This document shows, piece by piece, positions 24,869 to 33,230 of a stretch of 64,000 bases of DNA; position 1 is the first letter of the stretch; every line of letters starts with the position of its first letter. The translations under genes were made by a program, and so were the position numbers. Source of the DNA: Flintibacter muris (lineage in GTDB: Bacteria > Bacillota > Clostridia > Oscillospirales > Oscillospiraceae); contig NZ_CALPCP010000005.1 of NCBI RefSeq assembly GCF_943192995.1, positions 109,993-173,992 on the forward strand, written 5' to 3'. The notes under the pieces were generated by a model. It was not told the origin of the DNA and did no database searches. It was given only the letters and a program-made list of their open reading frames with translations.

Positions 24869-26295
24869 ACATCAACGACTACCGCCGGGGGATGGACAGA
24901 CTCGTCCCTGACACAGATTTAAAGGAGCGCATTATGAATCAAAAAAATTCCAAAAAGAAGTATCTCCCGGTCCGCCGGGTGGTCAATGGCCTGCTGGCGG
25001 CGGCGCTGGCGGCGGCCTGCCTGTTTACCGTGGCGCTGGCGGCCAGTCCGGAGCTGCGCACGGCGGTGCTGTCCTTCTTCCGCATGGAGGAGCACGAACA
25101 GGTGCCCAGCTCCAGCGTCAGCCCGGAGGGCCCCGACATCAGCAACGCGGAGATCGGGGAGCTGGTCAAGGCCCAGTACATCCGTCTGGACAGCCGCCGG
25201 TACGGCTTCTCCAACGGCCTGCTCACCGGCCTGACCTGGGACGAGGACTGGAAAACCCTCCTGGACGCAAGGTTCTGGGAGCCCCGGGACGGGGAGCTGA
25301 TCCCGGTGGAGGTGGACATGCACACCGCCCAAGTGGATGTCACCTTCCGGGATATCCGCTACCAGGGGGAGTTCTGGTGGTTTATCTACGACGGGAGGCT
25401 GGACTTCTTTACCGGCGACAACCGCGCCTGGGACGAGGAGGGTGAGCACGCATGGGACTGGAACTTCTCCCTCATCCCCGGCCGCACCGACGCACTTCTG
25501 CTCCGCCTGTCCACAGGGACACAGATGGATTATACCGAGTACCCCTTCCTCTACCATCTGGACACCGGCGAGGCGGAGGACATCCTGGCGGGCACCGGAG
25601 TGGACAAGCTGGAGTACGCCTACGGATGGGATTGGTCGGAGAACATGCGCCGAGCCATCATTCTGTGCGACAACCGGCTGGGGATGTCCCAGACCTGGTT
25701 CTGCGACCTGGACGCTAAAACCCTGGTCCAGGTGGATGAGTTGGCGGACATCGAGATTTACACCGCCGCCTTCGCAGACAATGACACCCTGATCCTCCAC
25801 AGCAGCACCATAGACGAGAGTGGAGTGGCACAGGATGTTGCCTGTTATTCCTATGATATTCCAACTGGCCGTATAATTCAAACGCTGGGTCGGACCCCCT
25901 ACTATCGCAGCTGGGAGGAGGGCTCCAGCGGCGTGGAGATGTCAGGAAGTCGCTGTGTACTGATCTCTGAAGACGGGCAGGCCCGGGCAGTGGACCTGAA
26001 GACCGGAGCGCAGACCCTTCTGGAGGGTCTGACCTTCCATCAAAATGACAACCTCCAGTTCAACCTCTCCGGAAACAGGCTGCTGTACTTTTCCATGGAT
26101 TCCAAAACGGACGGCCTGGGTATCTCCCAGATTGGAGTGGCCGACCTGGAAAAGGGGGTTTTCTTCGCCTTCGACCGGGAGGGCTATGAAAATCTCTATG
26201 AGGGCGGCATCGGCTGGGATGACGACAACACGGTGAGCATCCGTGCCAGCACTTTGGACAATCAGACACAGTATTTGCTTTTGTATCAGTTTTAA
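24865..26295 (+). CDS. Membrane protein coupled to ECF sigma, putative anti-sigma with beta-propeller-like sensor
   Basis: 476 residues from a TTG start (GGAGGGATCAA upstream). The cytosolic N-terminus MNINDYRRGMDRLVPDTDLK parallels the protein at 14954. One membrane segment lies at ~35-55. The large extracytoplasmic part has repeated strand motifs (LLLRLSTGTQMDYTEYPFLYHLDTGEAEDIL, VACYSYDIPTGRIIQTLG, QARAVDLKTGAQTLLEGLTF) suggesting a propeller-like domain. The anti-sigma role is inferred from coupling only. Confidence 0.65.
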   Translation: MNINDYRRGMDRLVPDTDLKERIMNQKNSKKKYLPVRRVVNGLLAAALAAACLFTVALAASPELRTAVLSFFRMEEHEQVPSSSVSPEGPDISNAEIGELVKAQYIRLDSRRYGFSNGLLTGLTWDEDWKTLLDARFWEPRDGELIPVEVDMHTAQVDVTFRDIRYQGEFWWFIYDGRLDFFTGDNRAWDEEGEHAWDWNFSLIPGRTDALLLRLSTGTQMDYTEYPFLYHLDTGEAEDILAGTGVDKLEYAYGWDWSENMRRAIILCDNRLGMSQTWFCDLDAKTLVQVDELADIEIYTAAFADNDTLILHSSTIDESGVAQDVACYSYDIPTGRIIQTLGRTPYYRSWEEGSSGVEMSGSRCVLISEDGQARAVDLKTGAQTLLEGLTFHQNDNLQFNLSGNRLLYFSMDSKTDGLGISQIGVADLEKGVFFAFDREGYENLYEGGIGWDDDNTVSIRASTLDNQTQYLLLYQF

Positions 26296-26297
26296 TG

Positions 26298-26326
26298 AAA
26301 AAAGCGGCCAAACGGCCGCTTTTTTA
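26298..26326. terminator. Bidirectional terminator
   Basis: AAAAAAGCGGCCAAACGGCCGCTTTTTT lies between the convergent anti-sigma and mutS2 genes. Confidence 0.9.
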
Positions 26327-28690
26327 TTTCAGCTCCGCCACGGTAACGCCGTCTTCCCCCTCGCCGTAGCGGCCGGGGCGGAAAGACTTGATATAGCGGC
26401 TGCGTTTCAGATAGGTCCGCACGGCGGAACGCACCGCGCCGGTGCCTTTGCCGTGGACAATGGTGACCGTCTCCAGCTTGCCCATCATGGCGGTGTCCAG
26501 AAAGCGCTCCAGTACAATAAGGGCCTCGTCGGTCATCATGCCCCGCAAATCCACCTGGGAGGGGACGGCGGCAGTACGCAGGGTGTGCTCCGCCCGGGCG
26601 ATAATCCGGCGGGTCTCCTTCTGGGACTGGGTCTCCCCCTCCACCACCCGGACCTCCTCCTGCTTGGCGGAAATCTTTAAAATGCCCGCCTGCAGCTGGA
26701 GGGTGCCGTCCTTGCTCACCGACAGCACGGTGGCCTTTGTCCCCATGGACAGCAGCTCCACTGTGTCCCCCTTCTCCGCCGGACGGGTGGGGGGAGGCGG
26801 CTCCACCTCCGGGGCTCCGCCGCCGATATTCCGTTCCGCCTCGTTCAGCAGGCGGCGGGCCTCCGCCCGGCCGTCGTTCACCTGCTGCCAGTCCAGATCC
26901 TGGCGCTTTTTCAGCTCCTTCAGTTCTGAGATGGCCAGATCGCTGGCCGCCCGGGCCTCCTCAATGATGGTGCGCGCTTCCGCGTTGGCCTTCTCCACCA
27001 CCTTGGCCCGCTCCGCCTCCAGCTTTTCCCGGTACTCCCGGGCCTTCTCCGCCGACTGCTCCATGTCCAGCTTGAGGCGGCGGGCCTCTTCACGTTCCCG
27101 CTCCATCTCCTGGCGCTGCTGGTCCAGACGGGTGAGCACGTCCTCAAAGCGGACATTCTCTGCATCCAGCCGGGCGGCGGCTTTCTCAATGATATACTCA
27201 GGCAGGCCCAGCCGCCGGGAGATGGCAAAGGCGTTGGACTTGCCGGGAATGCCCAGCACCAGCCGGTAGGTTGGGGCCAGTGTCTCCACGTTGAACTCGC
27301 AGGAGGCGTTTTCCACCCCTGGGGTGGTCATAGCGTACACCTTTAACTCAGCGTAGTGGGTGGTGGCCGCCACCTGGGCTCCCATCCCCCGGGCGGACTC
27401 AATGATGGCCGCCGCCAAAGCGGCCCCCTCCACCGGGTCGGTACCTGCCCCCAGCTCATCAAAGAGGATGAGAGTGTCATCATCCGCCTCCCCCAGTATG
27501 CCCACAATGTTGGTCATATGGGAGGAGAAGGTGGACAGGGACTGGGCAATGGACTGCTCATCACCGATATCGGCCAGCACCCGGGAAAAGACCCGGATGG
27601 TGGAGTCGTCTTTAGCCGGGATGTGCAGGCCGCACTGGGCCATGAGGGTGATGAGGCCCAGGGTCTTCAGGGTGACCGTCTTGCCGCCGGTGTTGGGGCC
27701 GGTGATAACCAGGGTATCAAACCGCTCCCCCAGCTCCAGGTCGTTGGGGACGGCCTTCTTCTGGTCCAGCAGGGGGTGGCGCGCCCCCCGCAGGTGCAAA
27801 TACTTGTCAGACAGTTTCGGCTCGGTACACTCCAGCTTCAAAGACAGCTTGGCCCGGGCAAAGATGGCGTCCAGCCAGATGAGAAGCTGGTAGTCCTCGG
27901 AAATGTCCTCTTTATGGGCGGCGCACTGGGCGGACATCTCAGCCAAGATCCGCTCAATCTCCTTCTTCTCCTTGGCCAGCAGCTCCCGCAGCTCGTTGTT
28001 GGCCTTCACCACCCCCATGGGCTCAATAAAGAAGGTGGAGCCGGAGGAGGACACGTCGTGGACCAGGCCGGGAATGGCGTTTTTGTGCTCCGACTTCACC
28101 GGCACCACATACCGGTCGGAGCGGATAGTGATAATACTCTCCTGCAGGTATTTGGACTGGTTGGAGGAGATCAGTTTTTGCAAAATGTCCCGCACCTTGG
28201 ACTCAGTGGCCCGCATGTGGCGGCGGATGGAGGCCAGCTCCGGGCTGGCGGAGTCGGCCAGTTCGTCCTCCCCCACAATGGAATTGGTGATGGTATCCTC
28301 TAAAAAGCGGTTTGTGGTGAGGGCCCGGAATAGATGGGAGATGGGGGTCTTCTCCTCCCCTGCCCCGTAGTCAGAGGCGGTGCGGGCCGCCCGGAGAACG
28401 GCGGCGATCTCCAATAACTCCCGGGTGTTCAGGCTGCCCCCCATGTCCGCCCGCTGGAGGCTGGCGGCCACCGGCTTGATGCCCGCAAAACCCGGGGTCC
28501 CCCGAAGGACCAGCAGCTTGACGGCGGCGGTGGTCTCCGCCTGGGCCCGCTTTACGTCGTCTATATCGTCCATGGGCCGCAGCTCCAGCGCCCGCTCCCG
28601 GCCCTCGTCGGTAACGGCACACCCGGACAGCAGCTCCAGCACGCGGGGCAGCTCCAGTGTGGCCATGGATTTTTCAAATAATTCGCTCAT
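26324..28690 (-). CDS. mutS2: MutS2, Smr-domain MutS-family ATPase
   Basis: 788 residues. Lacks the mismatch-recognition domain of MutS1. Walker A GPNTGGKTVTLK lies near 330, and FDELGAGTDPVEGAALA carries Walker B and the following loop. A long coiled coil (about 510-620) is followed by a C-terminal Smr nuclease domain (VDLRGMMTDEA, IVHGKGTGAVR). The family acts in recombination control and ribosome collision rescue. The start MSELFEKSMATLELPRVLELL at 28690 is chosen by homology. Confidence 0.95.
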   Translation of the reverse strand: MSELFEKSMATLELPRVLELLSGCAVTDEGRERALELRPMDDIDDVKRAQAETTAAVKLLVLRGTPGFAGIKPVAASLQRADMGGSLNTRELLEIAAVLRAARTASDYGAGEEKTPISHLFRALTTNRFLEDTITNSIVGEDELADSASPELASIRRHMRATESKVRDILQKLISSNQSKYLQESIITIRSDRYVVPVKSEHKNAIPGLVHDVSSSGSTFFIEPMGVVKANNELRELLAKEKKEIERILAEMSAQCAAHKEDISEDYQLLIWLDAIFARAKLSLKLECTEPKLSDKYLHLRGARHPLLDQKKAVPNDLELGERFDTLVITGPNTGGKTVTLKTLGLITLMAQCGLHIPAKDDSTIRVFSRVLADIGDEQSIAQSLSTFSSHMTNIVGILGEADDDTLILFDELGAGTDPVEGAALAAAIIESARGMGAQVAATTHYAELKVYAMTTPGVENASCEFNVETLAPTYRLVLGIPGKSNAFAISRRLGLPEYIIEKAAARLDAENVRFEDVLTRLDQQRQEMEREREEARRLKLDMEQSAEKAREYREKLEAERAKVVEKANAEARTIIEEARAASDLAISELKELKKRQDLDWQQVNDGRAEARRLLNEAERNIGGGAPEVEPPPPTRPAEKGDTVELLSMGTKATVLSVSKDGTLQLQAGILKISAKQEEVRVVEGETQSQKETRRIIARAEHTLRTAAVPSQVDLRGMMTDEALIVLERFLDTAMMGKLETVTIVHGKGTGAVRSAVRTYLKRSRYIKSFRPGRYGEGEDGVTVAELK

Positions 28691-28715
28691 ATGATTCTCC
28701 TTTAAGATTGCTCTC

Positions 28716-28775
28716 TCGTCCCCCGCAGGGAAAGGCCCTTTTTGAAAGGGGCTCCGCCCGAAGGGCGGTGGGGAT
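28716..28775. repeat. Dispersed intergenic repeat, half copy D
   Basis: TCGTCCCCCGCAGGGAAAGGCCC, CTTTTTGAAAGGGGCTCCGCCC and GGGCGGTGGGG match the first half of copies A-C. The second half is replaced by other short hairpins (TTTTGCAAAGCAAAA; ATTTCGCCTGCGGCGAAAT) up to about 28860. Confidence 0.6.
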
Positions 28776-28884
28776 TGTATTTTGCAAAGCAAAATGTACG
28801 AAGTAAATCAGGTCTTGCAAACTTGCGTTTGCTCCGCACATTTCGCCTGCGGCGAAATACAGTCCTCTGCCCCAGTGCGCACCC

Positions 28885-29331
28885 CTATTCCCTCTGCCAC
28901 TCCTCTTTCAGCGCCCGAAACTGTTCCGGGACCTGGTCCGGGGACAGACTGTCGTGGACAGCACAGCTGCCAGCCTGCTGGGCGGTCTGGTAGTACCAGC
29001 GCTTGTAGTCCAGCATGAGAAGGGTGTCCTCCAGCTGCTTCTGCTGGTCCAGCACCGACTGGCGCTGCTTTTCGATCAGGTCCAGCCGCTGGCTGATGGT
29101 AGCGTCCCCCTGGCGGGACCAGTCCATAAAGCTCCGGATCTCCTTCAGCGGCATCCCAGCCTTTTTCAGGCAGCCCAGCAACCGCAGCCACTCCATGTCC
29201 TCCTCCTTGAACATGCGGATGCCCCCGCTGGACCGCTCCACAAAGGGGAGCAGGCCCTCTTTGTCGTAGTACCGCAGAGTGGACGGGGCCACGTTCAGCT
29301 TCTGGGCCATCTCGCCAATGGTATAAAACAT
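28885..29331 (-). CDS. MerR-family transcriptional regulator
   Basis: 148 residues. An N-terminal winged helix MFYTIGEMAQKLNVAPSTLRYYDKEGLLPFVERSSGGIRMF is followed by a coiled-coil dimerisation helix and a short effector region. It resembles the AdhR/YfmP group, regulators often paired with redox enzymes. It is divergent from an aldo/keto reductase, with a MerR-type operator between them (29353-29383). Confidence 0.92.
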   Translation of the reverse strand: MFYTIGEMAQKLNVAPSTLRYYDKEGLLPFVERSSGGIRMFKEEDMEWLRLLGCLKKAGMPLKEIRSFMDWSRQGDATISQRLDLIEKQRQSVLDQQKQLEDTLLMLDYKRWYYQTAQQAGSCAVHDSLSPDQVPEQFRALKEEWQRE

Positions 29332-29352
29332 ATAAATTCCCCCAAAAAGGCC

Positions 29353-29383
29353 TTGACATAAAGTTCACTTTAAGTTGTATAAT
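29353..29383 (+). promoter_or_regulatory. MerR-type promoter/operator for the aldo/keto reductase
   Basis: TTGACA (29353-29358) and TATAAT (29378-29383) are separated by 19 bases, the overlong spacer that MerR activators untwist. The spacer contains the palindrome TAAAGTTCACTTTA. Both hexamers are perfect consensus. Confidence 0.85.
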
Positions 29384-29449
29384 CTTTCCATACTTACAGC
29401 ACTATTATAGCGCCCTGAACTTCATTCGTCAATGGAAAGGAAGATTTTC

Positions 29450-30589
29450 ATGATTTACAAGCAGTTTCAAGACCTGAAACTCTCCGCTCTGGGCTTTGGC
29501 TGTATGCGCCTGCCCACTGTGGACGGGAACGACGCCAAGCCCAACGAGGAGGAGGCCGCCAAGTTGGTAGCCAAGGCCATGGAGGCGGGGGTCAACTACT
29601 ACGACACCGCCTGGGGCTACCACGCCGGCAGCTCCGAGCTGGTCACGGGCCGGATTTTGAAGCAGTACCCCCGGGACAGCTTCTTCCTGGCTGACAAGTT
29701 CCCCGGCTACGACCTGTCCAACATGGACAAGGTGGAGGAAATCTTTGACAAGCAGCTGGAGAAGTGCCAGGTGGACTACTTCGACTTCTACCTCTTCCAC
29801 AACGTCTGCGAGATGAACATCGACGCCTATCTGGACCCCAAGTACCACATCTATGAATCACTGATGGCCCGGAAAAAGGCGGGGCAGATTAAGCACCTGG
29901 GCTTCTCCGCCCACGGCGACCTGGACACCATGAGGCGTTTTCTGGAGGCCTACGGCAAGGACATGGAGTTCTGCCAGATCCAGCTCAACTGGCTGGACTG
30001 GGACTTCCAGAACGCCAGAGGCAAGACGGAGCTGCTGGACGCGTGGGGCATCCCCGTCTGGGTAATGGAACCCCTCCGGGGCGGCAAGCTGGCAAAGCTG
30101 TCCGATGAGTACGCCGCCAAACTTCAAGAGCTGCGTCCCAACGAAAACATTCCCGCCTGGGCCTTCCGGTTTATCCAGTCTCTGGACCTGCCCCCCGTTA
30201 CCGTCACTCTGTCCGGTATGTCCACCATGGAACAGGTGGAGGATAACCTGAATACCTTCGCAGAGAAAAAGCCCTTGAATCCCCAGGAGCTGAAAACCTT
30301 GCTGGACATTGCCGACAGCATGACCGGGCGGACCAGCGTCCCCTGCACCGCCTGCCGCTACTGCACCACCCACTGCCCCCAGGGGCTGGACATCCCCCAG
30401 CTGCTGGAGCTGTACAACGAACACTCCTTCACTGGCGGCGGCTTTATCGCCCCCATGCGCGTCGCCCAGTTGCCCGATGAGAAGAAGCCCTCCGCCTGCG
30501 TGGGCTGCCGCAGTTGCGAGGCCGTCTGTCCCCAGCAGATTAAAATTTCTGAGGCCCTGGCCGACTTCTCCGCCAAGTTGGGCGGATAA
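29450..30589 (+). CDS. Aldo/keto reductase with C-terminal 4Fe-4S ferredoxin domain
   Basis: 379 residues. The barrel carries tetrad-type residues in NYYDTAWGYH (Asp, Tyr) and LADKFPG (Lys). The C-terminal ~85 residues add two cysteine clusters, CTACRYCTTHCP and CVGCRSCEAVCP, predicted to hold 4Fe-4S clusters. This suggests ferredoxin-linked reduction. The start at 29450 follows GGAAAGGAAG. The promoter is of MerR type, so it is probably induced by aldehyde or redox stress via the divergent regulator. Confidence 0.92.
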   Translation: MIYKQFQDLKLSALGFGCMRLPTVDGNDAKPNEEEAAKLVAKAMEAGVNYYDTAWGYHAGSSELVTGRILKQYPRDSFFLADKFPGYDLSNMDKVEEIFDKQLEKCQVDYFDFYLFHNVCEMNIDAYLDPKYHIYESLMARKKAGQIKHLGFSAHGDLDTMRRFLEAYGKDMEFCQIQLNWLDWDFQNARGKTELLDAWGIPVWVMEPLRGGKLAKLSDEYAAKLQELRPNENIPAWAFRFIQSLDLPPVTVTLSGMSTMEQVEDNLNTFAEKKPLNPQELKTLLDIADSMTGRTSVPCTACRYCTTHCPQGLDIPQLLELYNEHSFTGGGFIAPMRVAQLPDEKKPSACVGCRSCEAVCPQQIKISEALADFSAKLGG

Positions 30590-30610
30590 TCCAACCGCAG
30601 AGAGAACCGC

Positions 30611-30642
30611 AAAAAAGCCTCCCTCAGAGAGGGAGGCCAAAA
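30611..30642 (-). terminator. Terminator after the rpoN-ROK operon
   Basis: GCCTCCCTCAGAGAGGGAGGC stem. On the minus strand it is followed by TTTTTTGCGG. Confidence 0.8.
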
Positions 30643-30698
30643 GGCAAGCAGGAGTTTTTGATACACAGCTCGGATACAGACGTATCCGGGCTTTTTTG

Positions 30699-31808
30699 TC
30701 AGTATGTCAAAAGAAAATCGTCGATAAACCGCAGGGCCGTGCCGGTACAGGCGCTTCGGGAGCCGAAGTGGTCCAGATACAGGAAGAAGTCCTCGCCGCT
30801 GAACAGGGTCTTCTCCCCCACCTCCCACCGCAGTTCAGGCAGAAGTTCCTCCAGATAGGGGGATAGGGCGCCGCCCAGAATAATATCGCAGTCAAAGCAG
30901 GTGCGCAGGCTGACCAGAGCGTCTACAAGGTGGCCCTGATACTCCTTCCAAACGGCGGCCGCCTGTTCGTCTCCCCCGTAGAGGCGGTCAAAAAACTCCT
31001 CAAGGGTGAGGCCCAGGTCGTCACTGAGCCGGGAGGTGGAGCAGTAGGCCTCCACACAGCCTTTCCGTCCGCACAGGCAGGGGCGGCCGTTGGGGACAAG
31101 GCGCATGTGGCCAAACTCCCCTCCCCGGCCATGGTCCCCCATGTAGTGCTCATTTCCCAGCAGAATGGCGCCTCCCACCCCCCTGTCCAGGGACAGATAG
31201 ACCGCGTTGGTCTGCACGCCGTTGGCCCACCGCTCCGCGTATCCGCTGGCGTTCGGGGTGTTTTCGATAAAGACGGGGTAGCGGGAAAAATGACAGTAGA
31301 TTTCCTCCAGAAGGACATCCTGCAGCTCCAGCGTGGGAGAGATCACCAGTTTGCCCTCTGTCTGGTCCATAATGGCCGGCATGGCAATTCCAAGGCCCAG
31401 CAGCCGGTCCCGGTCCAGGCCGCAGTCGTCCAAAAACTCCTCCAGGCACTGGGCAATCATCTCGTAGTAGGCAGGGGTGTGGGAAAAAGGGACAGGCAGC
31501 TCCCGGCTGCCCAGTTCTGTCCCCCGCATATCAATGGCCACCAGCTGCGCGCGGTCATCCAGCATACACAGCCCCGCCGCCACCCGTCCCCGGGGCTCCA
31601 GGACATACGCGCCGGTATCGTCTTGCACCACCATACCATCCGCCGCCAAGCCGGCCAGACTGTCAGCTACATCAACCGGCGCAAAGGACAGCCCCTCTGC
31701 AATCTCCATAGCTGTCATCGGCTGGGGACTGTCGTAAATATACCGGTAAATCTGCCGGCGGCCGGTCTGCCGCCGGACAGAATCGCTTATAATAGGCTCC
31801 ACAGCCAT
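30699..31808 (-). CDS. ROK-family transcriptional regulator
   Basis: 369 residues. An N-terminal winged helix is at ~1-70 (RRQIYRYIYDSPQPMTAMEIAEGLSF). A ROK sugar-kinase-like domain follows, with ENTPNASGYAERWANG and the zinc motif CLCGRKGCVEAYC. Such proteins usually sense sugars, but the ligand is not evident. Its start overlaps the rpoN stop by one base (TGATG), so the two are coupled, which is unusual. Confidence 0.85.
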   Translation of the reverse strand: MAVEPIISDSVRRQTGRRQIYRYIYDSPQPMTAMEIAEGLSFAPVDVADSLAGLAADGMVVQDDTGAYVLEPRGRVAAGLCMLDDRAQLVAIDMRGTELGSRELPVPFSHTPAYYEMIAQCLEEFLDDCGLDRDRLLGLGIAMPAIMDQTEGKLVISPTLELQDVLLEEIYCHFSRYPVFIENTPNASGYAERWANGVQTNAVYLSLDRGVGGAILLGNEHYMGDHGRGGEFGHMRLVPNGRPCLCGRKGCVEAYCSTSRLSDDLGLTLEEFFDRLYGGDEQAAAVWKEYQGHLVDALVSLRTCFDCDIILGGALSPYLEELLPELRWEVGEKTLFSGEDFFLYLDHFGSRSACTGTALRFIDDFLLTY

Positions 31809-33160
31809 CAGCCTCCCTTTTTTCTCCCTGAGGCGCTGGGAATACCCAGCTCCTCCCGGTATTTGGTTACCGTCCGCCGGGAGATGGGACAGCCCTCCCG
31901 GGCCATCTCCTCAGACAACTGCTGGTCGGACAGGGGTTTGCCCTTGTCCTCGCCGTCGATCAGCCGCAGCAGCAGCTTGCGGGCGGCGGTGCCGCTCAGA
32001 CCCTCCCCCACCCCGGCGTTACGGCTGAAAAACCAGCTCAGCGGGTAGAGCCCCTGGGGGCACTGCAAATACTTCTCCCGCACAGCCCGGCTCACGGTGG
32101 AGTCGTGCAGGCCCAGCTCCTGGGCCACCTCCCCCATCCGCAGGGGACGCAGCGCCTCCGGACCGGAACGGAAAAACTCGCCCTGCCGCTCCACCACCAC
32201 CTGGGCACACCGCAGCAGGGTGCTTCCCCGCTGCTCCGCCGCCCACAACACGTTTTCCGCCTGGCGCAACTTTTCCAAAAGGTACTCCCGCACCTCTTTG
32301 TCTTCCGTCTGCTCCAGCAGCTTCTGGTAGTAGCGGCTCACCTGGAAGGGCGGGCGCTCTCCCCGGGCGGATCTCACCGTCAGGCCCCCCTCCCGCTCTT
32401 CCACCACCAGGTCGGGCTGGGTGTAGCAGACCTGCTCTGTCCGCTGGAACACAGAACCGGGCCGGGGGTCCAGCTCCCGGATGGTCCTCCTCGCCTGCTC
32501 CACCTGGGCCGTGGTAATGTTCAGCTTGGCCGCGATAGCCCGGTCGTGGCGCTTGGCCAGGGCCTCCAGATGGTCCCGGACAATGGCCAGGGCGGGCCCG
32601 GTCTCCCCAATCCGCTCCAGCTGGAGGGCAAGGCACTCCCACAGCTCCGCCGCTCCCACGCCTGCGGGCTCCAGAGTTTTCAGCAGGGCCAGCGCCTCCT
32701 CCAGTCTGGGCAGGGGGACCCCGCCATGGCTGGCCAGCTCCTCCAAAGGGGTGCGCAGATAACCGTCGTCATCCAGGCTGTAAATCAGATAGCGCACCAG
32801 GCGGGCGGTCTCCTCCTCCGGCCTGCGGCGGTCCAGCTGGCGGGACAGAAAGCTGACCAGAGTTTCCTCCAGCCCCCCGCTGGTGCCAATGCGGGCCAAC
32901 GGGTCCAGCTCCTCATCGGTGAACTGCTGGTAGAACCAGTTCTGCCGGTCGTTGTCCTCCAGCCAGCGCAGGCGGCCCAGCAGCTCGCCCCGGTCCTCCG
33001 CCTGGGGCGGGACGGCGGCGTCCTCCAGCTCAACCAGGGGGTTCTCCTGGGCCAGCTCCCGGACATAGGCCTCCAGCTCCAAGGTGCTCAGCCGCAGCAG
33101 CTCTACGCTGTACAGCTGCCGCTGGCTCAATTTTTGTGTCTGTGTCTGCTGCAGCTCCAT
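31808..33160 (-). CDS. rpoN: RNA polymerase sigma-54 factor
   Basis: 450 residues. An N-terminal Gln/Leu-rich region (QTQTQKLSQRQLYSVELLRLST) contacts activators. A core-binding region follows, then the DNA-binding helix-turn-helix (GEVAQELGLHDSTVSRAVREKYLQCPQG) and the C-terminal RpoN box, RRTVTKYREELGIPSASGR. No sigma-54 activator gene is in the window. It is transcribed with the ROK regulator. Confidence 0.95.
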   Translation of the reverse strand: MELQQTQTQKLSQRQLYSVELLRLSTLELEAYVRELAQENPLVELEDAAVPPQAEDRGELLGRLRWLEDNDRQNWFYQQFTDEELDPLARIGTSGGLEETLVSFLSRQLDRRRPEEETARLVRYLIYSLDDDGYLRTPLEELASHGGVPLPRLEEALALLKTLEPAGVGAAELWECLALQLERIGETGPALAIVRDHLEALAKRHDRAIAAKLNITTAQVEQARRTIRELDPRPGSVFQRTEQVCYTQPDLVVEEREGGLTVRSARGERPPFQVSRYYQKLLEQTEDKEVREYLLEKLRQAENVLWAAEQRGSTLLRCAQVVVERQGEFFRSGPEALRPLRMGEVAQELGLHDSTVSRAVREKYLQCPQGLYPLSWFFSRNAGVGEGLSGTAARKLLLRLIDGEDKGKPLSDQQLSEEMAREGCPISRRTVTKYREELGIPSASGRKKGG

Positions 33161-33192
33161 AGGCGCCGACCTCCCTGTTATTCTCTGTCTTT

Positions 33193-33221
33193 AGTTTAGG
33201 ACGGGAGTGAAAAAATGTCAA
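33193..33221 (-). promoter_or_regulatory. Promoter for rpoN
   Basis: Minus strand TTGACA (33216-33221), 17-base spacer, TAAACT (33193-33198), then AGGGAGGT before the rpoN ATG. Confidence 0.7.
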
Positions 33222-33230
33222 GAAAATCGT

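Noticed and set aside
25827..25843. TGGCAC followed by TTGC, a possible sigma-54 promoter
   Set aside because: The spacing is one base too long and it lies inside a coding region; no activator or target gene is nearby.
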